Part shown: piece after piece, positions 12,701-26,049 of the stretch
Layout of the letters: each line of letters starts with the position of its first letter
Position numbering within the stretch: the stretch's first letter is position 1
Assembly (NCBI RefSeq): GCF_023343835.1
Contig: NC_064447.1
Coordinates: 12,491,501 to 12,555,500 of the forward strand
Direction of reading: 5' to 3'
Length of the DNA: 64,000 nucleotides
From: Lagopus muta
Lineage: Eukaryota > Chordata > Aves > Galliformes > Phasianidae
Position numbers and translations under genes: made by a program
Notes under the pieces: generated by a model
Told to the model about the DNA's origin: nothing
The model's database searches: none
Seen by the model: only the letters and a program-made list of their open reading frames with translations

Positions 12701-15700
12701 TGATAGAGCTGGTAATTACATTTCACAGTGAGTGGTATTAATAGTGAAAGGAGGCTCCAGCATGCTGCATGAGAATTGGTAATAGGAGAGGCTGTAGGGA
12801 GAAGAGGAGAGTCATTTATTAACCTGACAAATTATGGAAAATTGGACTTTTCCTTCACATGCAGGGGAGCTCTTCTCAATGCGATGCCCTCTGAGATATC
12901 TCAGGGTCTTTGGTGAGTGCTGGTGATACTGAAACCTCCTTCCTTTCCTTTTTGCCTCCCTGAGCTCCTGTGGCTTCTCTCTCTATGCTTTTGCTCAGCA
13001 CCGTGTGTTTTTACGTGGTTTTCTAAGCCATGCTGAATAGAGATGGTGCTAAGGGCTTGCAAAGCTTGAGATCTAAAGACTCAAAGTTGGAGATTTTTGA
13101 ACCTATAGAAGAAAAGGTGGTGAATGCCTGAAGAGTGCATGCAGTTGGGCTGGCATCGGGTGGTTGGCAGGGATGTGGGACGACAATCCTACGTGCCCAG
13201 CGCTGTGCTGTGCCTCTGGGCTGCCCTCATTCCAGCCAGCAGCAACATGGAAGGGATGGGACCATTCCAGCTGGTCCATTAGTGCTCAGAAGGGATCGAA
13301 TGTGCCTTCAGGCAAAGGTGTTGCTGTTGCCTGGGCTGAAGCACAAAGCCTCCAGGCTGCTGCATGCGCTGCCTGGTTGCACGGCTCTCTCCTGGGTTTC
13401 CTAAAAGGAAAAACCTGCCAGCTCTGTGAAGGAGGGCAACAGAACGATGGAAATGAGCCTGAGCTGGTGAGAATTGCCAAAGTTTGAAGTTATTAGAAGT
13501 GCTCCAGAACCAAGAGTGATTTAACCATGTGATTACTTCTTAATGTAACACTCACCAGATTTTTTTATTAGATTCCCCCCCATTCTTTCCTTCTAAACAC
13601 TGTAGAACCTTGAAATAAACACCTGGAGCTGTTAGAGCATATCCCTCAGTTTAATTAACTCTTAAATCATATGATGTCACCTGGATCCCTTTCTGCATTC
13701 TACGCTGAGCTGAGGAGGCAGCAGAAGCTGCAGCTCTGTTCAGTTGCTGCCTTGGATAAAATCACTTTCTAGAGACTGCTGCATCCTCCTCCAGCTTCCT
13801 CCTCCCCCCCATCAGAATGGCTCTCATTCAAAGAGAGCAGGCTGGAGAGAGCAAGCTGTGGCCAAGGGGCTCGAAAATGTTGGTCTCACAGGGTGGATAT
13901 CAGGTGGGATCCTTCTGCCCTCAGGTCAGTGATGCAGATCCCTGGCATCCAGGGCAGCTTCATGCTGGTGGCTCCGTAGGCTCTGTACCATAAGGCAATT
14001 TTATTTTCTTGGTTATGGGATGGTTGTGCCCAGCAGGTGAGAGAGGGGCCGGGCATTAGGAAGGGAGGAAATGCATCCTGCAGTGGTTAAAGCTGCTTGG
14101 CAAGGAAACCCCTAATATTAATTTGTGCTGTTCTCTGATACGAGTTGTCTGTGAACTGGTGTTCCTCCTACCCTGACAAAGCACCAGCTGTGCATTTTCC
14201 TCATGTTTGGGGGCTTCCAGAGATAGCAAATACATGCTGTAGCACCTCTCTATGTTGCCTTTTTTTTTGGCACTTAAAGCAGAATAATGGGGAAAAGGGT
14301 TAGAACACAGGATTGTCATCCCTTCCCCTGGCCCAAGGAGGAGCAGCCCAAATGGTGTCTCACAGCTGAACTGTTTGCATTTGGCTGAGCCCGTCATCTG
14401 CATGCAATGCTGAATCTTAAGTGGAGTTACAAATTAACTGTAAGGGCTAATCCTTTAGAATATTCAACATTCAGAAGAAGGAAAGAAAGAGTGCAGTTGT
14501 CAATACCGATGGAGAAGAGGAACAAAGGATTAGGAGTGAAAAGATAAAGATGGTGGGATTTGCTGAGCGCTTCTGAGGCCAAATTCAAGGACATGGTTCA
14601 AAGATGCCTTTGAGAGGTCTGAGCAGAGAGCCAAGAGAAAACATAGAGGAGATGGGACCTAGATCTGGAAATATTGGCACAGGGTAATGGTGGGGTGTGG
14701 GATGGGAGCGTGGCTGTGACAAGGATTGTGAATGGGGAAGGAAACAGAGAGGTCATCACTAGGCTTGAGCAATGGGTGGCATAACCACTGGGAGGAGGGA
14801 AGTGGGGAACGTTAAGGGTTAATAGTCCAGATATTCAGGAGTGAACAGACCTGCTGATGAGAAGTGGAGGGGTTGGGAAAGGCCACGGAAAAGGTCTTGT
14901 GTCTGATAACCTCCGAGGCGAAGATTAAATTCATTGGCCAAGCAACAATGTGGCTGTGTCCGCTTCATCTTTATTTAAAGTCCTTCCTTTTGTGCAGGAG
15001 CCCTTCCCACAGCCTCAGCACTGTGAGTGAGAGGGGCTGACGGCTCTGTGCCGCCCGCTGTGCTCCCGGCCCTCCTTTGATGGTACACTTTGCTCAGTCC
15101 GGGATGTTCCCTCCAACTCGGCTGATTTGCAGTAATTCTTGAGCTTTTTCTTTCCTATTTTTTTTCTTTTTCCCTTTTTGCACTCTGCTCTGAATGTATT
15201 TATTCCCTGTGCCTCAGAAAGAGGATGAAAGTCAAACCAGAAGATTCCTGAGACCATTAGTATGTACCGCGGGTGCCATCCTTGCATGAGCACATGGGAT
15301 GGTCTCAACAGGGCCCCTGGCAGTGCAAGGGAAGGCGACTTTGATGTGATTAATGCTCCCAGGATTTCTCTGTGCCAGTCAAAGAGCAAGTTAAAAAGTG
15401 ACAATATTTCCAGAAAATAGAGAAGGAAGTGGGCTGGGACTTGGCAAGCACTTGGTATGAGTTGCATACCTGTGATGCAGGGGCATGCAGTCAACTCTAA
15501 GCAAGGCAGGAGCCAATAAGTTGATTTGCTGTGTTTTGATTGCTGTCCTTTGCAGCTTTTCTGACCAAGTTTTGCCCCTTTTTCCCTCTCTGTGAGAGAT
15601 GGGAATGAGCTGCAGTATCCGTTCTGCAGTGCTGAGCCTCCCCCAACTCTGGTGCCCTGTTTTGCAGGGGGAAGATGAGGTATAGTGTGGGTCGAGCAGC

Positions 15701-18700
15701 AGCAGGAGCTCCCGGTGTGTAATCAGTGTGGGGCACAGGGAATGAGAGCACAACACAGAGAGAGCATCGAACCCATGTTTAATGGGAAGGGCAGAGAGGC
15801 ACAGGGGGAGGAAGGTGGTGAGAAAGCCAAGGCCTGGCAAGAAACTGCAGGATAATGAGACATAGGTGAGAGCAAAACGATAAGTCAGCAGAGCTGGACG
15901 ATGTGGTAATGTCCGGCTTTTCAATTCCAGGCAGGTACTGCTGCGTTTGCAGCTGTGACTTCTTGGGAGCTGGAGGCATGTGCCTGTGAATGTGAAAACT
16001 GAGAGCAAGGGGACAGGGAGAGGAAGAAGAGGGGGAGCTGGGGAAGGATGTGTGCTCACTGCCCCGGCTTGTAGCACAGAAGGTGCACGTGGGAGCAGGA
16101 TGCGTGCAGCCACAGCCAGGCAGCAGTAAAGGGAGCATGTGCTGCTTCATCTCTTCTTGCTTTGCAGCCCAGGGCTGCTGGACTGGTGTTCTGCCCCTTT
16201 CTGGGCCGTGTTGTGTTGGTGTGCAGAGAACCTGGTGCAATTCCCCACTGTTTCCAGGCGTGCTGTTTGGCAGTGTTACAGGCTCTCTGGGTGGGTTATG
16301 GATGGGCCTGTAATAGACCTGTACATACAGAGCCAAAAATTAATAGCCTCCTGAGAAAGAGCTGAGTCAGATAAGTGCACCCACTGCAAGGCTGCTGGAG
16401 CCAGAGCAGGATGGAAAGGCCGTATATTTTCATTTCAGATTCAGAAGTCGCCTGCCCTGAAACTTCAGTCTGCTGATAAAGGCCTTGTTAGGTTCAGGTA
16501 AATACAGATGGCACAAAATGTTTTCACTGGGATCCGTAGGGTTTTGTTAACCCCGCTGGTGCTGCAGGCAGCAACTGTAGCAGCAGAAAGCTGGCTGCAG
16601 GCTGGGTCTGCTCCGTGCAGCACGGTGCGAGCTGTGCACCCTGCATACCTGCACACTGCAATCATACAGGTGTGAGGGTACGTTCAAAAATACCTGCTTG
16701 TGCTGGAGCTAGCACTGCAGGGATGCACAAATGTGAAACTTCCGTCCATTGAGTGATGCCTGGCTCCCCGCAGTAATCCCTCCCCAGCACTCCTGCTCCT
16801 GTTCCAAACGCTCCAGCCTTGGCACACAGATGCCACTGTAAAAGGAAAAGTTGCTCTGCTTAACATATTTTGCTTCATCTATCCCTCCGGCCTCCCTCCC
16901 CCTAAAATAATGTTGACTGCTCAGGTCTCAGAATAGGCAAGCTTGCTGTTTCAGGCAGATTTAAAATCTTCCCCTTAGTGCCATGCGACTGGAAGCAGAA
17001 ATTCATTCTATTGGGAAAGGAAGATGCATTGCTTTCCCGCGGCCCCCAGACTTGCATCTAGCCAGGGAAGTCCTAAATTCAAAGCAGTGCCATTCAGTGG
17101 CATGTTTATCTACAGAAACTTGACTTGCTGTTGTTTTTAAAGGTCTCTGTTTGGACTTAAACTGTCAAAGGGAACTTGGCGTGGCAGGCATACAGTTTAT
17201 GCGTATATATCTGCAAGCATAGAGTTTATATATATGTATATAAATATATGAATTGTCCAGTCCTAAAAGCATTTATAAGCTCAAGTTTTGAATACCCAGT
17301 CTCCTAAGACTCTCATCTCCCCTTTTCTATCAAAGCTGCAGTCGTGTTTCCCCCCAGGCTGGGAAGGAACCTGCTTGCTGTGCAGCGGCCATGCGTGCAG
17401 CTTGTGCCATGGGCACCCACAGCTGTGTGGCCATGGGTCTCCCCTCCCATCCCTGCCCTGTAAATCTTCTCCAGGCACATCTGCACATCACAGTGCACAT
17501 CTGCAGGGGATGGGGATGGGGGAGCTGGTGTGACCCTGGTTCAATACTTTATTATCACGGTCAGCACAGCTAGATCTGTGAATTCAGGAATGAGCAAAAT
17601 GCACCATTTTTTAGTCTGAGATTTTCTTACTGTCTCTTGATGCTGGAAGGCAGAATCTCTTGAATTGTCTTTTTTTTTTTTAACAAGCTGTTTAATATTA
17701 ACGCTGATTACCCAATTGCTCATTTCAAGAAGAGCAATAGCAACTTCCAGAGCTTTGGGGACTAAATTTCCTTCTGGATTTATGGGCAGCAGCCCAGATC
17801 TCTCCAGCACAGTTTCTTTCCATCATCTGTATTTTTCCAGAGAAAGCTTTAAAGACATACAAGTCTATTCACGCTGCTTGTTGGCGTTTCCCATCCTTGC
17901 TATCTCTGTATTAAATATAACACTGTGTTATGATGTTTTTAAGGTTTCTGTAGCAAATGGAGTCAGTCAGGAAACAGTTCCTAAGGCACAAGAGAGGAGG
18001 CAGATGTGTTTGGTGCCGTTGCCTGTGATTCTTCAGCATCTAGGGGGTGATAGTGGATAAGGTAAGGGAGAGTTTTCTGGAGAGCATTCAGGGAAAGGAA
18101 AAGAGAGAAAGCTCTGCTTTTCCAAGGTGTTTCCTGGGGAGGATCTACTGTAAATTGCCAAGAGACGATGTTTTACTGATTCTGAGCTCTAAATGAGTTT
18201 TATTTAACTTTGAGTCCATGCACGAGGCCCATGCTGCTCAAGTCACTCCTCCATGTAGTGCAGGCTTCCCCGGGTACAGCAAGCTCCATGCATGAGTTGA
18301 CTGCATTTTGAGAGGCTATCATAGCATCTCATTAAAGCCTTAATGCGTGGAGAAATTGCTAAACCCTGATGGATTTTCAACAGGCAGCCCCTTGGGAAGA
18401 AAGAGAAGTGTCACAAAGTGCTTTGTCAACAGGGGCCGCGTGGCTGGCAGTTCCCATGCTGTACATCATTTCCTACCAGTGCATACCCACTCTCCTCCTG
18501 ATAGGATGAGAGATGTATGAATCAATCATGCTGTCTGCTCCGTGTCCTATAAATTAGAGAAAGATGCAGCTGGTTTGCCTTTTGGGTTTCTGTGGTCTTT
18601 AATTGCCTCTCCATTATATCATCTAGTGTCCCCTTCTCCAGCCTCTTTTCATATCCATCTTTGAGGAGTGATGAGCAGTCGAGTGTGATATGCCCCGAAG

Positions 18701-19374
18701 GTGGCTGTCAAAACACGCTGAATTATGCAGTGGTCCAGTATTCCCTTTTTTCTCTTTTGAGTATTGCTGGAAAAATAGCTGTGTCGTGGGACTGGGAGCT
18801 CAGGGTTGCCACTGTGGTTAGGTGAGAGACTTTGGATTTTGCAAAAATGAAAGTGCAAACCTTGGCTGGTCTTTCTATACAGTGAGGCCTTACATAGTGC
18901 TGATGTAATCCTGGGACTCCGTGCATTGCCGCACTCGTCCCACTGTGAGCTCTGCCTCATTCTCTCCACTATACTCCCAGGGTTTTTTTTTAGTTCCAAA
19001 TGACGGACTTAATTGGCCTCTTGACTGCCAGATATTTTTGTGTAATGACATTTTCCGAGGGATTAATCTGATTTTTTCCTCCTTAAATTGAGGTCCCTGG
19101 AAGTAGCGTTGTGCCGGCTGATGCGGTTCCCATCTCTCCCTGTCTATCACTCCCGTAATGCTGTGGTTACAGAAACCTTCTCTCCCCGAAGGCAAAACAT
19201 GAAGAGATGCACATAGGCTGCTCCGACATTATCTCTGATAGCTGTGCTCGGTTTGGCAGCAGCTCACAGAGCCAGGTGGCTCCATCCCCAGCATGGGCAG
19301 CACTTGGCCAAGCCGAGCTGCCTTCTGTCTGAGCCCCCTGCCCAGGCAGTGCTTGGTGTCCTGGGAGCTGCCGA
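9741..19374 (+). other. MAD1L1 intron, block 3: no exon recognised
   Basis: About 9.6 kb of intron without a recognised gene. It has AT-rich, TAAT-rich islands at 10105-10250, 10535-10830 and 12480-12740 (the last with the 12-bp palindrome GACAACGTTGTC at 12613-12624), and an AT-rich microsatellite at 17201-17250. The 240-codon minus-strand open frame at 15391-16113 has no recognisable domain and repetitive Pro/Leu/Ser content. I take it as chance. Confidence 0.55.
17201..17250. repeat. Imperfect (TA)n-rich simple repeat
   Basis: TATATAT blocks broken by G and C (tatatatctg, tttatatatatgtatata) within the intron. It is short and degenerate. Confidence 0.6.
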
Positions 19375-19464
19375 CCTGCTGGGGGCAACCAGCCCACAGC
19401 AGGGGTTGGGATGTTGGGCTTTAAGTTCCCTTCCTGCCCCGGCCATCGTGTGCTCCTATGATTC
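19375..19464 (+). mobile_element. CR1 LINE, 3' tail remnant (older copy)
   Basis: The block ggcaacc...gcaggggttggg, then gggctttaagttcccttcc, then ctatgattct matches the end of a CR1 element in forward orientation. It stops exactly where a second CR1 begins, so the second copy appears to have inserted at, or jumped into, the tail repeat of this one. The left boundary is uncertain because of divergence. Confidence 0.7.
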
Positions 19465-19676
19465 TTTACAGAGAGAGTGGTGAGGTGCTGGAACAGCTGC
19501 CCAGAGAGGCTGTGGATGCCCCGTCCATCCCTGGAGGTGTTCAAGGCCAGGTTAGATGGTCCCTGGGCAGCATGGTCCAGATTTAAATGGGGAGGTTGGT
19601 GGCCCTGCATGTGGCAGGGGGTTGGAGATTCATGATCCTTGAGGTACCTTCCAATCCTGGCTGTTCTGTGATCCTG
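19465..19676 (+). mobile_element. CR1 LINE, 3' end (about 210 bp)
   Basis: A clear CR1 3' end: gagagtggtgaggtgctgga, cagctgcccagagaggctgt, ggatgccccgtcc, cctggaggtgttcaaggccagg, ctgggcagcatggtc, ggcagggggttgga, gaggtaccttccaatcc, tgttctgtgatcc. It directly abuts the CR1 tail on its left. Confidence 0.92.
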
Positions 19677-22600
19677 GCCCAGGTGTTATTAAAGCGTGGT
19701 GCAGCTGCAGCATTTAATTGATGTGTTTTACAGTCCTAAACCTCAAGTACAGCCTGGGGGAGTTGGAATGCTTTTTAGGCTTCTTGAAGTAATCCAGGAT
19801 TTTCTATAATAAGAATAATAGTAATACTACTTATTATTTCTTATCGAGGACCTACATGTAATCATTGATGTTTGCTTTTGCCACCCGCCTAATGTGCATT
19901 TTGCTGATGCACAACTTCTGGTTGGTACTGTTGCATAAATAAAATAAGCCCTTTTAATTTCAAACTCCTTGAGAAATATATACGTGCAAAAATGTAAAGC
20001 TTACTCACAGAAAAAAGGGCAAAATCAGCAGGAAAAGAGGGAGATTATTTTCAACAGTGTCCCTTTAATTAGAGCGATAATTAATTCTTTTCCCTGACAC
20101 GCACATACAGATTACTCTTAAAATATTCCTACTTGAAATAAAATGACTTAAAGCTACATGCCAGAGGGGCAGATCATAAATCTAAGGGGGAAAAAATTGA
20201 GGACCGAGTGTATTTTGAGCACTCCCTTTGAATCAGAAGTGGCCGCTGGAAAGCACGCCATAAAATGTAACTGCAAGGTGAACAGAACACTCCCAATGCA
20301 TGCCAAGGTCTGTGCAGCAGCGCTGAGAGCAGACAGAGGCTCTGTGCAGGCACAGGGGGCTGATGGAGTGGAAAATGGAGATGATAAATTTTGCATATAC
20401 ACTAATTGCACCAGCCATGCTCTTTTCCAGAGCGTGACGTGCTTTCTGCTGTTGGCCAGCGTGCGTTGTGTTTCCCTAACTTTTTTTTTTTGGCATTATG
20501 GAAGGGTATTGAGGAGGGGTTCTTGCTTGGGAAATGGATGTGGAAGCTGCAGAGCTGGTGGGACAGGTGGGCCAAGAGCCTGTCTGTGAGTGAGGGCTGA
20601 CCAGGTGGGGAGCAGAGGCAGGCAGTGTTGTGGGGAAAGGAGCCCTGATGTGGGGTTCAGAGCTTCAGTTGTGATGGAGAAACAGCAGGAAATGGTGGAG
20701 AAAAAAAGATGACAAGACATAAAGGGCTGGATAAGGGCTGAAGATGAAGAGAGGAGAAAAAGGGGTTGGCTTTGGAGGAATCCCAGCATCCATTACTTGT
20801 ACTAAATTATCACACAGTTCTCCTTACACCTCGCAGAGCAGGAAGCCCTGTGTATTGCTGCATGCCAAGCCCCATCACTGCTTCCTCCCCGCTGGCATCG
20901 CAACAAGCCTGCACCAGCGCTCTCCTTTCCATCTCTCAGGGCCATGGGAGGCAGGTGAGATGCATTCAGCTCAGCAGGGAGGCATCCCGCAGCTTCCCTT
21001 AATTACATTTGCGAAATTGCTTCTGTGGAGAAGACAAACCTGGAGGGCCTGGAGCTTCCCCAAGGGGCTGATCCTGCTCACAGGTAGGGCTGGTCCTGTG
21101 GGAGCAACTGCAAGGAGAATTGCCTTGCTGAGTTGTGTTGCCCAAGTGGGGTTTGACTTCTTATGGCAGTGATTAAATCTACTCATTTAGGGACATAAAA
21201 GGAGTTGGCTCTCTAATTGCACACACAGATGTTTCCAGACATAAAGCAAAATGATGCAGGGAGGCTGCCGCGTCCTGCACACCGTTCTGTGTGAGGAGGC
21301 CAGTGCCAAAAAGGAGGAGCTAAAAGGACAGGGGAAAAAAAAAAATCTATGGAGCTTTTCTTTACCTTGAAAGGAAATAATACTGGAATGGTCAAACGGT
21401 TATGAAAGCAAAGGTGGAGAGAAAACAGAAAATGTGGGTGGATAGAGTTCGTGTTGCTGCGTTATTTTGCTGCTCCCTAGCAGGCTCCAGGCCACACAAC
21501 TGCAGTCAGCAATTCTGCCATGAGGGCCTCATCAGCCCCATCTCCAGTGGCGTTAATTAAGAGAACAGAGTTGCCTCCTTTTCCTTTTTGATTGGCGTGT
21601 GCCACTTTATTCAGTTACTTTTCTCCAGAGATCAGCAAGCCAGGAAAGTACTATTTCCTTCTTCAGTGCTAATTAAGGTGGGTCCGAAGCACCTTTCTGA
21701 ACTCCGTGTGCCTTTCAATTTGCAGAGGGCTTCATAGCACTGAGATGAGCTTCAGGCTGGAAATGCATTGCACCATGAGCCAGGGACCCACAAAACCTTT
21801 GATTAGAGAAGAAAAATCTGGTTCAGCCAAGCTCTGTCTAGAGCTACAAAGGAGAATGCTTCTGCCCACTAGAAAATGGTCTAAAAATGACTTTTTTTTT
21901 TGGCTTTGAAAGGATCTTGACTCTTGTTGGAGTGAAGGCAAAGAGCCCATCGTGTTGTAGTGAGCCAGTGATGCTTCCTAAGAGCATCACACCAAATCTG
22001 CTGCTTACTCTCTTTCCTCATCTCTCATTGCCCCTCTTGGTCCCAGTGAAGTCCCATGTGGCAGTGGATCCATCAGAGGTGTAACTCTCCTGGCTGCTCA
22101 CTGAGCCAGAGGGCTTCATCTCCTTTTAAGAAGGCAAATTGATGACTTGCTCCCCTCCTCTGTTCTTCTGTGACCTCACTCAGCTGAAAGTTCCGTGGGT
22201 CAAAAGCAGCATTTTCTTTGCCTGATGGATATCTCTGCATGCAGGACTTCTGAGCTGAATGGGAGGTACTGTGGGCCATGTGGCAGGTTTCCAGGCTCGT
22301 TGGGATTTGGCCTTCACCTCCATCCAGCCAAGTGTATCCCATCCTCCTTCAGTGCCACATTTCAGCTGTAAGCTGCCACGTTTCTCACATAGGGCTGCAT
22401 ATTGTGCCACAGCACTCCATAACAATCTCGCTTCTTTTCCTTAATGCTTCCGAGTTCCTTGCCTTTTTTGAGTACTTGGAGCTGAATCTGGTCTGGAGGC
22501 ATTGTGTCTGTAAAGGGAACCACAGCACATGTTGTGCTGGGGAGGGAAATGGTTAAATGTCTCCATTTCAGCTTGAAGCAATGATTTTTGGGTCTTCTTT

Positions 22601-24767
22601 GTTGTTGTTTCAGGGCACATCCAAGTTTCCAGGACGGCTGAAGGTGATAGAGATGGCACCTTAATTGAAAGGGGTCAGAGTGTTGCGTGGTTTTCCTGCA
22701 TTAATATTCTGTGCATATTCTTTTTTAAACCCGAAGGCTCTGTCCAGTGTTCCTTGTTGGCCTTCAGACAGTGAACTCCTGGTAAAGGGCTTAAAAGGCA
22801 ATATTAAAAGGGGAGAGAAGGAGCTGAAAAGGGGATTACAAATCCAATAAAAATTGCTCTCAAGAGCAGACAGTATCTGCCGGACAGGAAATATATTTGA
22901 GTTTGTGACTAGCTGCAAAATACCTCAGCCACAGAAAGTCCTGAGCTGAGGGTAAAGCCTTTGGCTCCTTTAATCATCAAAGACAAGCAGAGGACACTCA
23001 GCTTGCAGAGGGATCAAACCCAAAGGCACTTCATGCATACTGCAGTGCTCCGGCCGTGTGGGTGTTGGGGTGCTGATGGAGCAGCATCCGCCAAGGAGGA
23101 GTTTGCTGGTGCTTCCTAGTGGCCGAGCTGTGCTGCTGGAAATGGATAGCTTGCTTTTGGAAGGTGACAGCCTGCCTGGTGCTTGGAGGATGTGGTGTTC
23201 GCATGGAGGTCTCTGAGCTGGGGTTTAAAAAGCTCTGAAAATGGGGCATACTGGGCTTTTTTGGGGTATAGCATTGGTCTCAGTGGTCCTCTGGAGCAAG
23301 GACAAGTCCAGAAGATGTCAGCAGTAAATGCTACTTTAAACATCCATTGGCTTGTGTGGAATCAAATGTTTGCTGTCTCATTCGTCCCATGCAGATTATC
23401 ATACAGATAACTGAAGATTTTTCATCAGCATTTGCCTGTTATGGATCTGACCGCGTTACCTGGAGGGAACACTGCACTTAATCCAGTCACCAGGCAGTGG
23501 CTGTAACACTGCAGTTCTGCCCACACCTCATTCCCCGAGTGCTTTGTGTTCCAGGCTGAAAATGTTTGGTTTGGACCCGCTCTTTCTATAGATGCTCTTT
23601 GTGCTGATGTCTTTCATCCGAGTTGCAGAGCGAGCGGGGCTGGGAAAGGCAGGATGCTGCTGCATCCCCCTCTGTGTGCCTGGCGTATGGAGTGGAGTGT
23701 GTAGACTTTGTTGGAGTCTTTCTAAGAGCATCTGCCTCCAGTTGGGGTAATTACCACTCTCAAGTCATAGTAGTGAGTATCTCATTGACAGAATATGAAA
23801 GTGAGCAGAATGTCAGTTCAGCACTGTGCGGAGGCCTCACTGACACACAGCCTGCTTCTGAAATCGCTGGCGTTTTTTGTTTTTTTTTTTCAGTTAATTG
23901 CCTTTTTAATCATGGTGAAATTGCTTCTATTTGCATGAATATTCCAACAGCGGGATCGGTTTGCTCTTGTCACAGATACTCACTACATATCGCATTCAGT
24001 TTTGTTTAATATGCCTCATTTTAGACGATCAAACTTCTTTTTTTCCTCCTGGTTCCCTCTCCGAGCACGAGAAGAGCGAATGTTCTTTTATCTCTTCCAG
24101 GAAATATTCTCCCCATGCCCCTTACCTGCTGCCAACCGCGCTGCGGGCTCCTCCAAAATTAGAAAACAAAATTATCTCCAAACAAAAGCCCAGACGAGCT
24201 GTCCTAATAATGAAAGAGGCCACGTGCCCATGTGCAACTGCCTGGCCTCAGCCTCGGGTGCCTGCAGGGCAACCCATGGGCTGTGCCCATCACAGCGTGT
24301 CTGACTCAGGGCAAGGGCCAGTGGGACAGCCATGGCTCGTTAGCAAAAGGAGGACCTGCATTCCCTGGGGGGTGCTGGAAGGAGCATCCCATGAGCCAGG
24401 CCCATCACTGGTGTGTTGATACAGCTCAGTGCTCGGTGTTAGCAGCTCTCACCCATCCGCTTCCGAGGTGTTCAAGCAGTTGGGAACAGGCCAGGACAAT
24501 CAGTCATCTCCAACTGTCAAGTTTTAAGCAGAAAACATTGATTTTAACGGTAGTTTCTACATAAAAATTAATGGCACCATAAAATCTTAATTTGGAGTTT
24601 GAGAACAAATAATGCAACAGTAAAAGGCAACATCCCGGAGTAATCTGGAAATAAATTAGGCTTGTGGAATCCAGCTCTGCCCACTGAGATGCCTTTAATG
24701 GATCTTCCCCACAGCAGCTGGTTTACATCACACCCTCAGAGCTGCGCTGCTGCCTTCCTGGCACGAT

Positions 24768-24811
24768 GGTACGGTAGTGGTATGACAGTGGTATGACAGT
24801 AGTATGATAGT
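24768..24811 (+). repeat. 11-bp minisatellite, four copies
   Basis: Consecutive units read ggtacggtagt, ggtatgacagt, ggtatgacagt and agtatgatagt, followed by a broken fifth start (ggtaca). The middle two copies are identical, which suggests fairly recent slippage. Confidence 0.92.
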
Positions 24812-25260
24812 GGTACATCCCCTGCTGCTTCCCAGCCCCAAAGAGGGGCAGTGAGCAGCAAATACATCAAGTACGGCCCTGGGGTTGGTTCAGAGGAAGG
24901 CTTTGAGGTCTGAGCACGCAAACAGGAAAAACAGTCCTGCGAGAAGCAGGGATGGAGAGTCTAAAATTAGCCCTTCAGATTGGCAGTTGGCAAATGGCAA
25001 ATCCCCATGGATGCTCTGTGCTGGCAGCTGACTGCTGGGGTGGGGAGGGGACCTGGGGTGTGTTCCTGCTCTATCTGGTCTCGTGTGTCAGAGTGGAACT
25101 GGGGGCTGTGATGCTGGAGACTTCTGAAATGTAAAAAAAAAATGTGCTGGTTCTTACTTAATTACAGTCATGGCAGTTGCTATGTTGAAATGCGGCTTTA
25201 AAAGCCTTTGTGAGTAATTAGTGTCAAAAATATAAGATCTACAAAGCCATAAACTCACAG

Positions 25261-25278
25261 CTTGGTAATATTACCAAG
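25261..25278. other. Perfect 18-bp palindrome
   Basis: CTTGGTAATATTACCAAG equals its own reverse complement, with no spacer. The surrounding 200 bases are AT-rich with TAATTA motifs. A dimeric transcription factor site is possible; chance is also possible, since about one such 18-mer is expected per few hundred kb. Confidence 0.9.
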
Positions 25279-26049
25279 TACTAATTAAAAAAAGAAAAAA
25301 GAAAAATCTCTCTTTCATGATAAGATTTCCAGCATAGCGGAAGATAAAAACGATGCAATTTGCAGATGATGGGGGGAAAAGAGGAAACCTGAGGGAAGGA
25401 TTGAGGAGAGAAGAAAGTCGATATCAACGAGGCTGCAGATCCCTGGCTGATTCGGTAATGGTAAGGGCAAAGGAAGTGAAATATTGGAGACTGAAGACAG
25501 GAATACAGTCAGAAATGTAGCCTGGGAGCATCGTGTGCTGCAAAACAGAGATCAGGTTGAAGATAGGCATTATGGGCAAAAGGGATGAAAGCACTGCTGT
25601 GTTTGGACTAACTAGCCTGGCACAGCTCTCGGGAGCAGCTAAGTGTTTCTGACTGTCAGAAATGGAGATGTTGCATGCAGATCTGCAGGTGTACTGTGGC
25701 ATCTCTTGATGCCTTTCCTATATTCCTCCCGTCTGCTGCGGACCCCTCCTTGGACCAGAGGTACGGCACAGACCCAGCCCAGCAGAGGGAAGGGGGGCTC
25801 ACGCAGCAGCTCAGAGCATTTGGTTGTGCTGAGATGAGGTGTTTATCCTTTGGAAAAGAGATTAAGAAGAGACCTCATTAAGGTATAAAGAAAGCCCTGC
25901 TGGGAATAAAAGATCAAGGCTATTTGGGTTATTGTCAAATACATGTGTCAAGGGCATAAAGCTCCTCTGAAGAAGGACCTGGATTCTACAAAGCATAAAC
26001 TGAGGTGCTTTTTTAACAGCGCTTAATAATGCAATTATAATAACAGCTT

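Larger units (their letters stand above)
19677..26049 (+). other. MAD1L1 intron, block 4: no exon recognised
   Basis: Intron. Positions 19795-20190 are an AT-rich island with ATAATA/TTAATT motifs. Positions 24768-24811 hold a four-copy 11-bp minisatellite. Positions 25140-25350 are AT-rich and contain the 18-bp palindrome at 25261-25278. Open frames on both strands in the GC-richer parts show no recognisable protein family. Confidence 0.55.

Noticed and set aside
13560..13590. T and C runs as transposon ends
   Set aside because: Short homopolymers only. No terminal repeats or target-site duplications were seen around them.
15391..16113. 240-codon minus-strand open frame
   Set aside because: No recognisable domain, and low-complexity Pro/Leu/Ser content. 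Other frames of similar texture overlap it, which fits chance in a sequence poor in stops on that strand.
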